This document shows, piece after piece, positions 1 to 9,300 of a DNA stretch of 47,420 bases. The position numbers were made by a program, and so were the translations under genes. The DNA lies in contig NZ_JAAIKO010000053.1 in assembly GCF_016107395.1 (NCBI RefSeq), positions 1-47,420 on the forward strand. The letters run 5' to 3'. A model generated the notes under the pieces. That model did not search any database. It saw only the letters and a list, made by a program, of their open reading frames with translations, and was not told where the DNA came from. The stretch comes from Streptomyces fildesensis. GTDB lineage: Bacteria; Actinomycetota; Actinomycetes; Streptomycetales; Streptomycetaceae. Each line of letters opens with the position of its first letter. Position 1 is the first letter of the stretch.

Positions 1-82
1 CGGCGCCATGCGCCTGTCCCTCGCCCGCATCTACGACTGGCTCGACGACACCCTCGCCACCAGCACCGCCACCACCGTCTGA
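1..82 (+). CDS. C-terminal fragment of an unidentified protein
   Basis: An open frame enters from the left edge and ends at TGA 80-82. The visible tail is about 27 residues and contains RLSLARIYDWLDD followed by a Thr/Ala/Ser-rich end. An internal ATG lies at position 8, but no ribosome site can be judged, so this is most likely the end of a longer gene. The fragment is too short to assign a family. Confidence 0.45.
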   Translation, partial: GAMRLSLARIYDWLDDTLATSTATTV

Positions 83-147
83 ACGAGCCGGACACCACCG
101 TCTGAACGAGCCGGACAGCACCGCGGTGAACGAGCCGGACAGCACCG
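81..147. repeat. three direct repeats downstream of the first stop codon
   Basis: The motif GAACGAGCCGGACA followed by C/GCACCG occurs three times, starting at 81, 104 and 128, so the period is 23-24 bp. The first copy begins inside the stop codon of the preceding gene. This looks like local tandem duplication; no function is evident. Confidence 0.7.
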
Positions 148-210
148 GCAGACCTAGGCAGGGCCCGCTCAAGGACCACGCGGCGCAGACGGCACACGCC
201 CAGCAGCGGA

Positions 211-254
211 AAGCGCCCGCTGGACATCGTAGGAACGACGTCCAGCGGGCGCTT
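211..254. terminator. perfect 15-bp hairpin, likely bidirectional terminator
   Basis: AAGCGCCCGCTGGAC (211-225) is exactly complementary to 240-254, with a 14-nt loop. It lies between the gene fragment ending at 82 and the converging fumarylacetoacetase gene, the expected place for a shared terminator. No long T tract follows, as is common in Streptomyces. Confidence 0.75.
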
Positions 255-286
255 GTGTGCGGTCGGACGGCCCAGCGGCCGTGACT

Positions 287-338
287 GTCAGGCGGAGTCC
301 GTCAGGCGGAGACCGTCAGGCCGTGACCGTCAGGCGGT
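287..338. repeat. 14-bp tandem repeat spanning the fahA stop codon
   Basis: GTCAGGCGGAGTCC and close variants are repeated in register at 287, 301, 315 and 329 (the last partial). The last copy contains the complement of the fumarylacetoacetase TGA, so each unit carries a potential stop. This suggests slippage at the 3' end of the gene. Confidence 0.7.
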
Positions 339-1577
339 GGGGCGGGGCACGATGTGTCCCGCCACCTCGCCGAAGCCGATGCGGGTTCCGTTCGGGCCCG
401 GCGCGGTCGCGGTGATGACGACCTCGTCGCCGTCGTCGAGGAACGTGCGCTCGCTGCCGTCCGCCAGTTTGAGCGGCTCCTGGCCGTTCCACGTCAGCTC
501 GATGAGCGCGCCGCGTGTCTCGCGCTCGGGACCGCTGATGGTGCCGGAGGCGAAGAGGTCGCCGGTCCGCAGGGACGCGCCGTTGGCCGTCATGTGCGCG
601 AGCATCTGCGCGTACGTCCAGTACATGGCGGCGAACGGCGGGCGCGAGACGACATGGCCGTTGAGCCGGACCTCGAAGGCGATGTCGAAGCCGGACGGCT
701 CGGCCGCGGCGTCCCGGTCGTCGAGGTACGGGAGCGGCTCGACGTCGCGCTCCGGCGGGGTGGTGCGGGCCTGCGCGAGGGCGTCCAGCGGGACGATCCA
801 CGGCGACACCGACGTGGCGAAGGACTTGCCGAGGAACGGGCCCAGCGGCACGTACTCCCACGCCTGGAGGTCACGGGCGGACCAGTCGTTGACGAGGCAG
901 ACGCCGAAGACGTGCTCGGCGGCGTCGGCGAGCGCGACCGGGCTGCCCAGCTCGGTCGGCGTGCCGACGACGAAGCCCAGCTCCGCCTCGATGTCCAGGC
1001 GGCGGGACGGGCCGAAGTCCGGAACCGGGTCGGCCGGGGCCTTGCGCTGCCCGGACGGGCGGGTGATCGGCGTGCCGGAGACGACGATCGTGCCGGAGCG
1101 GCCGTGGTAGCCGATCGGCAGGTGCTTCCAGTTGGGCGTCAGCGGCTCGGAGCCCGGCCGGAAGATCCGGCCGAGGTTCGTGGCGTGGTGCTCGGACGCG
1201 TAGAAGTCGACGTAGTCGGCCACCTCGAACGGCAGGTGGAGGGTGACATCGGCGCGCGGCACCAGGCACGGCTCGACGGCCGCACGAAGGGCCTCGTCCG
1301 TCAGCCACCGGGTGACCGCGGCGCGCACCGCGGTCCAGACCGGCCGGCCGGCGGCCAGCAGCGGGTTCAGCGAGGGGGCGTCGAGCGCGGCGAATCCGGG
1401 TTCGGCGAGCGCACCGACCGCGCGGGCCGCCGCGCCCGCATCGAGAACGTGGTCACCGATGGCGACACCGATCCGGCGCTGTTCCGGCCGGTCGGCGGTG
1501 GTGAAGACGCCGTACGGCAGGTTGTGTACGCCGAACGGAGAGTCGTCAGGGACGGTGAGCGGGCTGCTGGCGCTCAA
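330..1577 (-). CDS. fahA: fumarylacetoacetase
   Basis: The protein (415 aa) hydrolyses 4-fumarylacetoacetate to fumarate and acetoacetate, the last step of tyrosine/homogentisate catabolism, in the cytoplasm. The N-terminal PFGVHNLPYGVF segment is a family hallmark. Residues matching the catalytic and metal site are visible: YVDFYAS-EHHATN (metal Asp and general-base His), GYHGRSG, the acidic pair in LDIEAELGF, and VNDWSARDLQAWEY with the later GKSFATS lysine. Length is normal for full-length FAH with its N-terminal SH3-like domain. The start is TTG, chosen because GGAGG lies a few bases upstream and the conserved N-terminus begins just after it. It stands alone, divergent from the SDR gene at 1855. 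Confidence 0.93.
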   Translation of the reverse strand: MSASSPLTVPDDSPFGVHNLPYGVFTTADRPEQRRIGVAIGDHVLDAGAAARAVGALAEPGFAALDAPSLNPLLAAGRPVWTAVRAAVTRWLTDEALRAAVEPCLVPRADVTLHLPFEVADYVDFYASEHHATNLGRIFRPGSEPLTPNWKHLPIGYHGRSGTIVVSGTPITRPSGQRKAPADPVPDFGPSRRLDIEAELGFVVGTPTELGSPVALADAAEHVFGVCLVNDWSARDLQAWEYVPLGPFLGKSFATSVSPWIVPLDALAQARTTPPERDVEPLPYLDDRDAAAEPSGFDIAFEVRLNGHVVSRPPFAAMYWTYAQMLAHMTANGASLRTGDLFASGTISGPERETRGALIELTWNGQEPLKLADGSERTFLDDGDEVVITATAPGPNGTRIGFGEVAGHIVPRPTA

Positions 1578-1854
1578 CTGGCCTCCAGGGAGAGAACGAA
1601 CGTCCCGAGACTATCTCCCGCCTCCGGGGCTCCCGTCTCAAGGGCCGGACGTGGCCGGAGGCGGGCCGCACGCGGGGCCGGACGCGGGGGCCATGCACCT
1701 GCGTGGCAACGGTAAGTGCCGGTCCGGACACCGACGGTAGATCCAGGGGCCGCCGACGGCCTCGAGTTTGGTGGTGCTACACGTGCGTACGTAGAGTTCC
1801 GCCTGACTCGGGTGGACTCGGGGCGGAACAGACAATCCAGAAGGCAGTAACGGC

Positions 1855-3327
1855 ATGACAGCGAGTGAGCAGACGGAAACCCGGCGCGATGATTCGACGG
1901 GCATCGACCCGGCGCGCCTGGAGCTCTGCCTGAGCGTCCTCGCGGAGCTCGACGAGCTGGACGTCGACCACCCCGACGCCATCGCCGTCCGGCGCGCCAC
2001 CGCCGGCATCTACCGCACGGTGAAGCAGCGCCGCCGCCAGGAGCGCCGCGCCTCGAAGACGGCGAACGACAAGGCCGTCACCGAGGCCACGGCCACCGGC
2101 GCGGCCGACCGCATCGACGACGAGACGCTGGGCAACATGCTCACGACGTCCGTGACGCAGGAGATCGCCGGCATCCTGGAGCGCCCCCGCTCCTGCTACG
2201 TCTGCAAGACCCGCTACGTCGAGGTCGACGCGTTCTACCACCAGCTCTGCCCGCCCTGCGCGAAGGAGAACCGCAGCCGCCGCGACGCGCGCACGGACCT
2301 CACGGGACGCCGCGCCCTGCTCACCGGCGGCCGTGCGAAGATCGGCATGTACATCGCGCTGCGCCTGCTGCGCGACGGCGCGCACACCACCATCACCACC
2401 CGCTTCCCGAACGACGCGATCCGCCGCTTCAAGGCGATGCCCGACAGCCCGGAGTGGCTGCACCGGCTGAAGATCGTCGGCATCGACCTGCGCGACCCCG
2501 CGCAGGTGATCGCGCTCGCCGACGAGGTCGCCGCCGAGGGCCCGCTCGACATCCTGATCAACAACGCCGCGCAGACCGTCCGCCGCAGCCCCCGCGCCTA
2601 CGCGGAGCTCGTCGCCGCGGAACTCGCCCCGCTGCCGGCAGGCGAGCTGCCCTCGCGCACCGTCCTGGGCCACTTCGGCAGCGGCGCGCAGATCGCGCTG
2701 CCCGGCCCGTCGTCGTCCGGCCACGACGCCCTGACACCCGAGTCGATCACCGCCCTGGCCCTGACCACCGGCTCCGCGTCCCCGGCCCGAATCGAAGCCG
2801 GCACCGCCATCGACGCCGGCGGCCTCGTACCGGACCTGGACGCCACCAACACCTGGATCCAGCGCGTCGAGGAGGTCGACCCGCTCGAGCTCCTCGAGGT
2901 CCAGCTCTGCAACGTCACCGCGCCGTTCGTCCTCGTCAGCCGGCTGCGCCCGGCGATGGCCGCGGCCACCGCGCGCCGCAAGTACGTCGTCAACGTCTCG
3001 GCGATGGAAGGCCAGTTCAGCCGCGGCTACAAGGGCCCGGGCCACCCGCACACCAACATGGCCAAGGCCGCCCTGAACATGCTCACCCGCACCAGCGCCC
3101 AGGAGATGCTCGAGACGGACGGCATCCTCATGACGGCCGTCGACACCGGCTGGATCACCGACGAGCGCCCCCACCCCGACAAGATGCGCCTGGCCGAAGA
3201 GGGCTTCCACGCCCCCCTCGACCTGGTCGACGGCGCCGCCCGCGTCTACGACCCCATCGTCCGCGGCGAACTCGGCGAAGACCTCTACGGCTGCTTCCTC
3301 AAGGACTACGCCCCGGCCGCCTGGTAA
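1855..3327 (+). CDS. SDR-type Rossmann protein with N-terminal CxxC zinc-ribbon-like extension
   Basis: The 490-aa protein has two parts. Residues 1-145 are helical and basic, with a C114-x2-C117-x14-C132-x2-C135 pattern that looks like a zinc ribbon. Residues 150-490 are an NAD(P)-binding short-chain dehydrogenase fold: the nucleotide loop TGGRAKIG (157-164), ILINNAAQT near 235-242, and NVSAMEG (Ser382). The usual catalytic YxxxK is not there: Lys404 is present, but the residue four before it is Thr400, and the nearest Tyr is Tyr392. The SDR part also holds a long insertion of roughly 80 residues after NNAAQT. The substrate is unknown; long SDR proteins of this kind occur in actinobacteria. 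The catalytic change argues for an altered or lost dehydrogenase reaction. Start ATG 1855 follows AGAAGG. Confidence 0.85.
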   Translation: MTASEQTETRRDDSTGIDPARLELCLSVLAELDELDVDHPDAIAVRRATAGIYRTVKQRRRQERRASKTANDKAVTEATATGAADRIDDETLGNMLTTSVTQEIAGILERPRSCYVCKTRYVEVDAFYHQLCPPCAKENRSRRDARTDLTGRRALLTGGRAKIGMYIALRLLRDGAHTTITTRFPNDAIRRFKAMPDSPEWLHRLKIVGIDLRDPAQVIALADEVAAEGPLDILINNAAQTVRRSPRAYAELVAAELAPLPAGELPSRTVLGHFGSGAQIALPGPSSSGHDALTPESITALALTTGSASPARIEAGTAIDAGGLVPDLDATNTWIQRVEEVDPLELLEVQLCNVTAPFVLVSRLRPAMAAATARRKYVVNVSAMEGQFSRGYKGPGHPHTNMAKAALNMLTRTSAQEMLETDGILMTAVDTGWITDERPHPDKMRLAEEGFHAPLDLVDGAARVYDPIVRGELGEDLYGCFLKDYAPAAW

Positions 3328-3350
3328 CCCGGCCTGCCCGTCCGACTCAT

Positions 3351-4076
3351 TCACTCGCCGCGCGGCGGTGTGCGGAAGTAGGCGCCCGGGGTGAGGCCCG
3401 TCTCGCGGCGGAAGGCGACGAACGCACTGGGGGTGTCTTAGCCGACCAGGGACGCGACACGGCTGACCGGCTCGCCGGCGGCCAGGTGGTGCAGCGCGGC
3501 GCTCAGCCGCAGCGATGTCTGCCAGCGCCCGAAGGGGACGCCGGTGTCGGCGGCGAACGTCCGGAGCAGGGTGCGCGCGCCGACGCCGACGGTGCGGCCC
3601 CACTCGGCGAGCGTCCGGTGGTTGGCCGGGTCGTTTCAGCAGGGCCTGAGCGACGTCCCGGGCGCGTCCGTCGCGCGGCAGGGGCACGTCGAGGGTGGCG
3701 ACGGGCACCGGTTCGAGCAGATCCATGAGGACGGCCTCGGCGCGCACGCGGGCGGGCAGCACACCGGTGGCCAGTTGGTGGATGAGTTGGGTGAGCAGCG
3801 GGCCCACCGCGACGGGCTGGATACCGGTCCATCCGGTCGGGCCCTGGCCCCGCTCGAAGTACAGCGACCTCATCGTGGTGCTGCCCGACGCCACCACCTC
3901 GTGCGCCAGGCCGCCCGGAATCCACAGCTTGCCGACCCAGGCGGACCGCGGCGCATTCACCGCGTGCGTCGCGGGCAGCCCGCGCGCCGGGGGCGGGGAC
4001 AACACCCCACCGCCCCGCACGCCGGCGAACGTGATGCGGGATAAGTCGTCCGGACAGCCCTGAGCCGGTGAATCAT
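3351..4076 (-). pseudogene. broken AraC-family transcriptional regulator
   Basis: Read leftward, one frame gives an AraC sensor-domain piece (SAWVGKLWIPGGLAHEV, then MRSLYFERG, down to DVAQALL). A second frame continues with NDPANHRTLAEWGRTVGVGA and the double HTH ending in AFVAFRRETGLTPGAYFR. The frames join at a run of three T (3634-3636) where one extra base is enough to explain the shift. A nonsense codon (TAA, complement of 3438-3440) then replaces the Tyr expected in the GY-D-S/T-PSAF motif. The stop is at 3351-3353. The N-terminus is ragged and no start in the right frame is convincing, so the upstream limit is approximate. Two independent lesions make this a decayed gene unless the assembly has errors. 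Confidence 0.8.
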
Positions 4077-4113
4077 GTGACGGGACCGGAGCGGGCGGAT
4101 CACGAGGGGCGCC

Positions 4114-6312
4114 ATGGGTGGGGTGGGGTTGGAGCGGAAGGCGGTGCCTGCCGGCAAGGGGGCCAGGGAGGTGCTTCTGCGGGCTGACGCCCTCATGGCG
4201 GCTGCCAGGGGAGTGATCGCCGATCACGACCGGGTCCGCGGCGCGGTCCGGAGCGCCCTGACTCCGTTGAAGGACGAGCTGGTCCGTCGTGAGCTGGACG
4301 GCATTCCGGTCTCCCGGCTCAAGGACGTGACCGAGGGACGGCTGCGGCTGACCGCTCTGGAGCAGGCCGGGTACTCCACGGTCCGGCAGGTGTTGGACGC
4401 CCGGCGGTACGCGCTCGAGCAGCTCCCCGGGATCGGTGTGCAGAGCGCGGTTCAGGCGATAGCCGCCGCGCGGCAGATCGCCGAGGCGGTCGAGGAGCAT
4501 GTCACCGTCCGCATCGATCCCGACGCGAGCGCCGATCCTCGTACGACGGCGCTGGTAACGGCATTGAACCAGCTGGTGAACGCCGGGCCGGACACTCCGC
4601 GGGCCGTCGCGGCGGCCGGTCGGATCGACGGGGAACTCGACCCGCTGATGGCCGGCGCCCGGCCGGCCCGGGGGCGGTTGCGCATGCTGTTCGCCGGACG
4701 GACGGGCCGCAAGGAGGCACAGGCCGCGGTCCAGGCGATCGACGCCCTTCTCGTCCAGTGCACGGACGACGCCACGCCGCTGCTGCTCGCCCAGGCCTCC
4801 ACGGACCTGCTGCGGCCACCGGTTCCGGCCGACGAGGCGTGGATCGACTTCCAGGTCCGCTCACCCGACTACTACAGCCTGCTCACCGAGATCGCCGGGC
4901 TGGCGCCGGACGTGGACGCGGCCGAGGGCTTCCTGCCGACCGACATCTCCGGCCGGGTGCGGGCCCAGCGGCTGGACGACACCCACCGCCGGGTCTCGCT
5001 GCGCGGCTACCAGGACTTCGGGGCCCGATTCGCGCTCACCCAGCGCCGGGTGGTTCTCGGCGACGAGATGGGGCTCGGGAAGACCATTCAGGCCATCGCC
5101 GCACTCGCCCATCTCAAGGCGGAGGGGCAGACGCACTTTCTCGTGGTCTGCCCGGCCAGCGTCCTGATCAACTGGACGCGGGAGATCGAATCCCGCAGCA
5201 CCCTGGACGCGTACCGGGTGCACGGCCCCTACCGCGAAGCCGCGCTGGACGAGTGGCTCCGGTGCGGTGACGTCGCCGTCACCACGTTCGACGGCCTGAA
5301 CACCCTGGAGGTCCCGAAGGAGACCACGGTCGGCATGCTCGTGGTCGACGAAGCGCACTACGTCAAGAACCCGGCGGCCCGCCGTTCCCGATCCGTAGCC
5401 CGCTGGACGGCCCGTACCGACCACGTCCTGTTCCTCACCGGCACACCGATGGAGAACCGGGTCGAGGAGTTCCGCAACCTCGTCCACTACCTCCAGCCCG
5501 ATCTCGTGCCCCATGTCCGCAACAGCGACGCCGTCGCCGGATCCGAGGTGTTCCGCCGCGCCGTCGCCCCCGCCTATCTCCGGCGCAATCAGCGGGACGT
5601 GCTGACCGAACTCCCCGAGCTCATCCAGGTCGACGAGTGGGAGGAGTTCACCGCCGCCGACCTCGCCGCCTACCGCTCGGCCGTGACCGCCGGAAACTTC
5701 ATGGCCATGCGACGGGCCGCCTACGCCGACCCCGAGAAGTCCGCGAAGCTCCAGCGCCTGCTGGAACTCGTCAGGGAGGCCGCGGAGAACAACGCGAAGG
5801 TCGTCGTCTTCTCCTTCTTCCGCGACGTCCTGATCACGGTGCGGGAAGCCCTCGGCGACGCGGCCCTCGGTCCCATCACCGGCAGCGTCGCCGTCACCGC
5901 ACGCCAGCAACTCGTCGACGACTTCACGGCCACCCCCGGCCACGCGGTGCTGCTCAGCCAGATCCAGGCGGGCGGTGTCGGTCTGAACATGCAGGCGGCG
6001 TCCGTCGTCATCCTCTGCGAACCCCAGGTCAAACCCACCATGGAGTCCCAGGCCATCGGCCGGGCCCACCGGATGGGCCAGATCCGCCGGGTACAGGTCC
6101 ACCGCCTCCTGACGGCCGACAGCATCGACCAGCGCATGCTCGAAATCCTCGACGGCAAGAAGCGCCTCTTCGACGCCTACGCCCGCCGCAGCGACACCGC
6201 GGAGTCCACCCCCGAGGCCGTCGACATCTCCGAACAGTCCCTGGCCCGCCAGATCGTGGCGGAGGAACAACTCCGCCTCGCCACCTCCGCCACGGGGGAC
6301 GAAGCCTCGTGA
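4114..6312 (+). CDS. SNF2-family DEAD/DEAH helicase with helix-hairpin-helix region
   Basis: The 732-aa protein is a superfamily 2 ATPase of the SNF2/RapA type, predicted to translocate on double-stranded DNA. The order is a helical N-terminus, a helix-hairpin-helix DNA-binding segment (about residues 79-125, with LPGIGVQSA), a spacer of about 150 residues, then the two RecA lobes. Motif I is DEMGLGKT (Lys323), motif II is DEAH (412-415), motif III is LTGTPMENR, motif V is QAGGVGLNMQ and motif VI is QAIGRAHRMGQ (646-656). No nuclease or methylase domain is visible in it. It converges with the caspase-helicase gene, leaving only 28 bp, so it may belong to the same defence-like island. It could also be a house-keeping remodeller. 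Start ATG 4114 has a GAGGGG upstream. Confidence 0.9.
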   Translation: MGGVGLERKAVPAGKGAREVLLRADALMAAARGVIADHDRVRGAVRSALTPLKDELVRRELDGIPVSRLKDVTEGRLRLTALEQAGYSTVRQVLDARRYALEQLPGIGVQSAVQAIAAARQIAEAVEEHVTVRIDPDASADPRTTALVTALNQLVNAGPDTPRAVAAAGRIDGELDPLMAGARPARGRLRMLFAGRTGRKEAQAAVQAIDALLVQCTDDATPLLLAQASTDLLRPPVPADEAWIDFQVRSPDYYSLLTEIAGLAPDVDAAEGFLPTDISGRVRAQRLDDTHRRVSLRGYQDFGARFALTQRRVVLGDEMGLGKTIQAIAALAHLKAEGQTHFLVVCPASVLINWTREIESRSTLDAYRVHGPYREAALDEWLRCGDVAVTTFDGLNTLEVPKETTVGMLVVDEAHYVKNPAARRSRSVARWTARTDHVLFLTGTPMENRVEEFRNLVHYLQPDLVPHVRNSDAVAGSEVFRRAVAPAYLRRNQRDVLTELPELIQVDEWEEFTAADLAAYRSAVTAGNFMAMRRAAYADPEKSAKLQRLLELVREAAENNAKVVVFSFFRDVLITVREALGDAALGPITGSVAVTARQQLVDDFTATPGHAVLLSQIQAGGVGLNMQAASVVILCEPQVKPTMESQAIGRAHRMGQIRRVQVHRLLTADSIDQRMLEILDGKKRLFDAYARRSDTAESTPEAVDISEQSLARQIVAEEQLRLATSATGDEAS

Positions 6313-6340
6313 GCCGACGCCCGTGGCACGACCGCCGGTG

Positions 6341-9300
6341 TCAACGTCCGCCCGAGGGCTGTTCGTCGTACAACTGCCAGGCGGGTACCCGTTCGGCGTC
6401 CAGCAGTTCGCGGCGCCGCAGCATCAGCCGTAGATGCCGCGCTTCGTCAGCGCCTTCGTCCGGGCCCCGGTCCAGGAGGACGGCGGTGGAGCCACTGTCC
6501 GTCCGTACGATCGCGTCAGCGGGGTGGCCGTTGACGGAGATGCCGAGTTGCACCGTTGCCCCTGGGCGACCCGACTGCGCCTTGTACAGGCGCTTGAGCA
6601 GCTCGTCCGGTTCAGCGGCACCCAGGTCGCTGTCTGTGGCGTTGGCAGCGTGCACCAGTGCGGCTCCCACGCCGCCCCGGCGCTGCCAGAGCTCGACATC
6701 GCCGACGACGATGAGGTGCGATCGAGCCCTCGTGATAGCGACGTTCCAGAGGTTCAGTTGCCGGTCGACCCAGCTGATCGCCCCCGGGTGCATGCCGTCT
6801 CCCGCGACCAGGGAGAAGACCATGACGTCACGCTCACCGCCCTGGAACGTGTGCACCGTGCCCGTGCGCACCCGGTCGCCGTACGGGAGCAGTCGCCGCT
6901 TCAGGGCCTCCTCCTGGGCCTTGAAAGGTGTGATCACCCCGATCGTGGCCCCGGTCCCGTCCGGGAGTTGCTCCAGCAGATGCCGGACGCTGGCCTCCAC
7001 CTTGTCGATCTCATCGTGGTTGACCCAGGAACTGCCGGAGGGCGGGCGTACGGCACGGCCAGTGACCGGCGCCCAGATGACCGCACGGCGGCCGAGGGCG
7101 GGACGGGCACGGATGTCGGTGAGCACGGTCAACCGGCCTTCGTAGAAGAGGCGGTTGGAGACATCGGCGATGTCCGGGTGGCAGCGGAAGTGCTCGTCCA
7201 GGAGGAGGCTGCCGCCCGCCGCGCGCTCCGCAGCATGGAAGGCGGAGTGGCGCCGGTGGGCGAGGCGCTGCTTCTCCAGCCAGTCGGAGTGCAGCCCGGC
7301 CGCGCGCCGGATCACCGCTTCCCCGTCGGGGTCGATCGTGGTGATGTGGGTGAGCTGCATAGGGTCGCCGATGACCAGCGCCCGGCGGGCCCGGAACAGC
7401 AGGGGCAGGACGTGCGGGATCGCGCACTGGCTGGCCTCGTCGACGACGACCAGGTCGAACAGAGCCGGATCCGGCGGGAACCGCCGTGCCGAGAGGCTGG
7501 TAACGGCCCAGCCCCGCGCCGCAGGCAGGGCGTTTCGTACCGCGGCCCAGTCGCTGCCACCGGCGTCACGGGCGGTCAGGAGCCCGGCGATGCGCTGATG
7601 TCCCGCTCGGCCGGCGCCCTGCACGGCGCTGTCGAGCAACGCCGCGGATGAGGTGCGGACGGCGGACTCCGCCAGGTCGAGAGCAGCGGTGAGGCCGGCG
7701 TCGTCCATCCCGGTCGCCGCCCGCTCGCGTTCGGCCCGCCAGGTCCGCTCGGCACGGGTGAAGTCGGCGAGCGCGGTGCAGGCGTCCATGGTGGTGCCGT
7801 CGAAGGCCGCGATGCCGAAACGGGCCAGCAGCTTTCTGCGACGCCATTCGCCGAAGAGGCGCGCGGTGGCCCTCCGCGTCGCCTTCTGCTCCAGGGCTCC
7901 CGGGTCCCGCACCGCTGCCAGGAGCCCGAGCAGCGCGGAGACAGGCAGGTGGAGCCTGGCGGCGTGCTGCTCGCGGTCCTCGCCCGCCCCGCGCAACACC
8001 CGCTCGGTGTGCGCCGAGCGGGCGAGCTGTTGCCGGACGGCGTCGAGCCGGTCGTTCGCCACGTCGACGTCCATCCCCGCGGTGGTGACGTTTACCGCGG
8101 GGGCGGGGGAGACCATCAGCCGGCGTAGCGTCGTCGCCTCGGCCTCCGCGTAGTCGGGGTCGCCGCCCGCGGGACCGGTGCGCACGACGCTCCCCGGCGA
8201 CAGCTGCTCGCAGCGGCGCCACACCTCGTCAACGGCCTGGTTGTTGGTGGAGGCCACCAGCACGCTCTGGCCGGCCGCCACAGCGGTGGCGACGAGATTG
8301 GCCACCAGCTGGCTCTTGCCGGTGCCGGGCGGCCCGGTGGCCACCGTGAGGCGGCGCGTCATGGCCGAACGCAGCACTGCGGACTGGGCCTCGTTGGACG
8401 GCAGCGGTGTTACGAGCCGTACGGAACCGGGGTCCCGTTCGGCGGGAGACCCGGCCGGTCCCGCGCGTTCTGCGGGGTGGGGGGAGAGTGCGGCGAGCGC
8501 CGTCGCCCTGATCTGCGCGCTCTTCCGGGAGATGTTCTCGAAATCCGCGAGGAGCTTCTTAGTGATCTTGCTGTCGCGGGGCACCAGCAAGAGGACCGCG
8601 GCATTGCGGGCACCATTGCCCGGGGTACGGATGTCGATCCAGTCGGCGAGCTGGTCCGGCCGGGGCTCCTGGACACAGGGCAGTTCGTACTCCTGGCTCA
8701 GCAACTGGCGTACTTCGACCGCCATCCGATCGTGCTGCCCGGCGTGCCAGGTCTGCTGGTAGGTGTCGACAAGGTCGGCCGCCTGCTCCACCCCCAGCCA
8801 GTCGCGAGCCAGCCTGGGGTGCGGCAGCACGGGTCCGTACGGCTTGAGGCGGACCTCGCCGGCCTCCTGGACCGCCTCGACGCGGCGTACCAGGAGCGGA
8901 GCGAATTTCGGCGTCCGCCAGGTCCGCCCGTCACGCAGGCCGTTGAGGACCACTGCCGGGTAGCCCGCCCAGAGTTCCGCGTCCTGCTCGGCCGCCGCGT
9001 CGACCAGCGCGGCCGCCTCGGGGGGCACGGCGGTGCAGTCGTCGTCGTCCAGATCGCCGGAGAGGAACCGCTCGGTTCCGGTCAGGCAGACGTACGAGGT
9101 TCCCTCGTCCCGGACCGGCATGAGCGGGGTCTCCGTCGTGTCCGCCAGGACACACTCCCGGTAGTAGCTCAGGAGGCTGTCCCATGTCGGCCAGGTACCG
9201 GCGGTGCGGGTTGGCGCCGCTGGCGTGCCGGGCTCGGCGGGCGGCCGCCGCGTCAGCGGCACCAGCAACGGTGCGCTTCCCAGCGGGCAGGAGGCCAGGA

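Noticed and set aside
330..1577. fahA as the missing 2,4-diketo-3-deoxy-L-fuconate hydrolase of the fucose locus
   Set aside because: It is a full-length fumarylacetoacetase with the N-terminal domain and the typical tyrosine-pathway motifs, and it lies about 29 kb from the sugar genes.
1777..4500. A 907-codon open frame on the minus strand
   Set aside because: Most of it is antisense to the SDR gene and the start of the SNF2 gene; only the middle carries recognisable AraC sequence, which is reported as a pseudogene.
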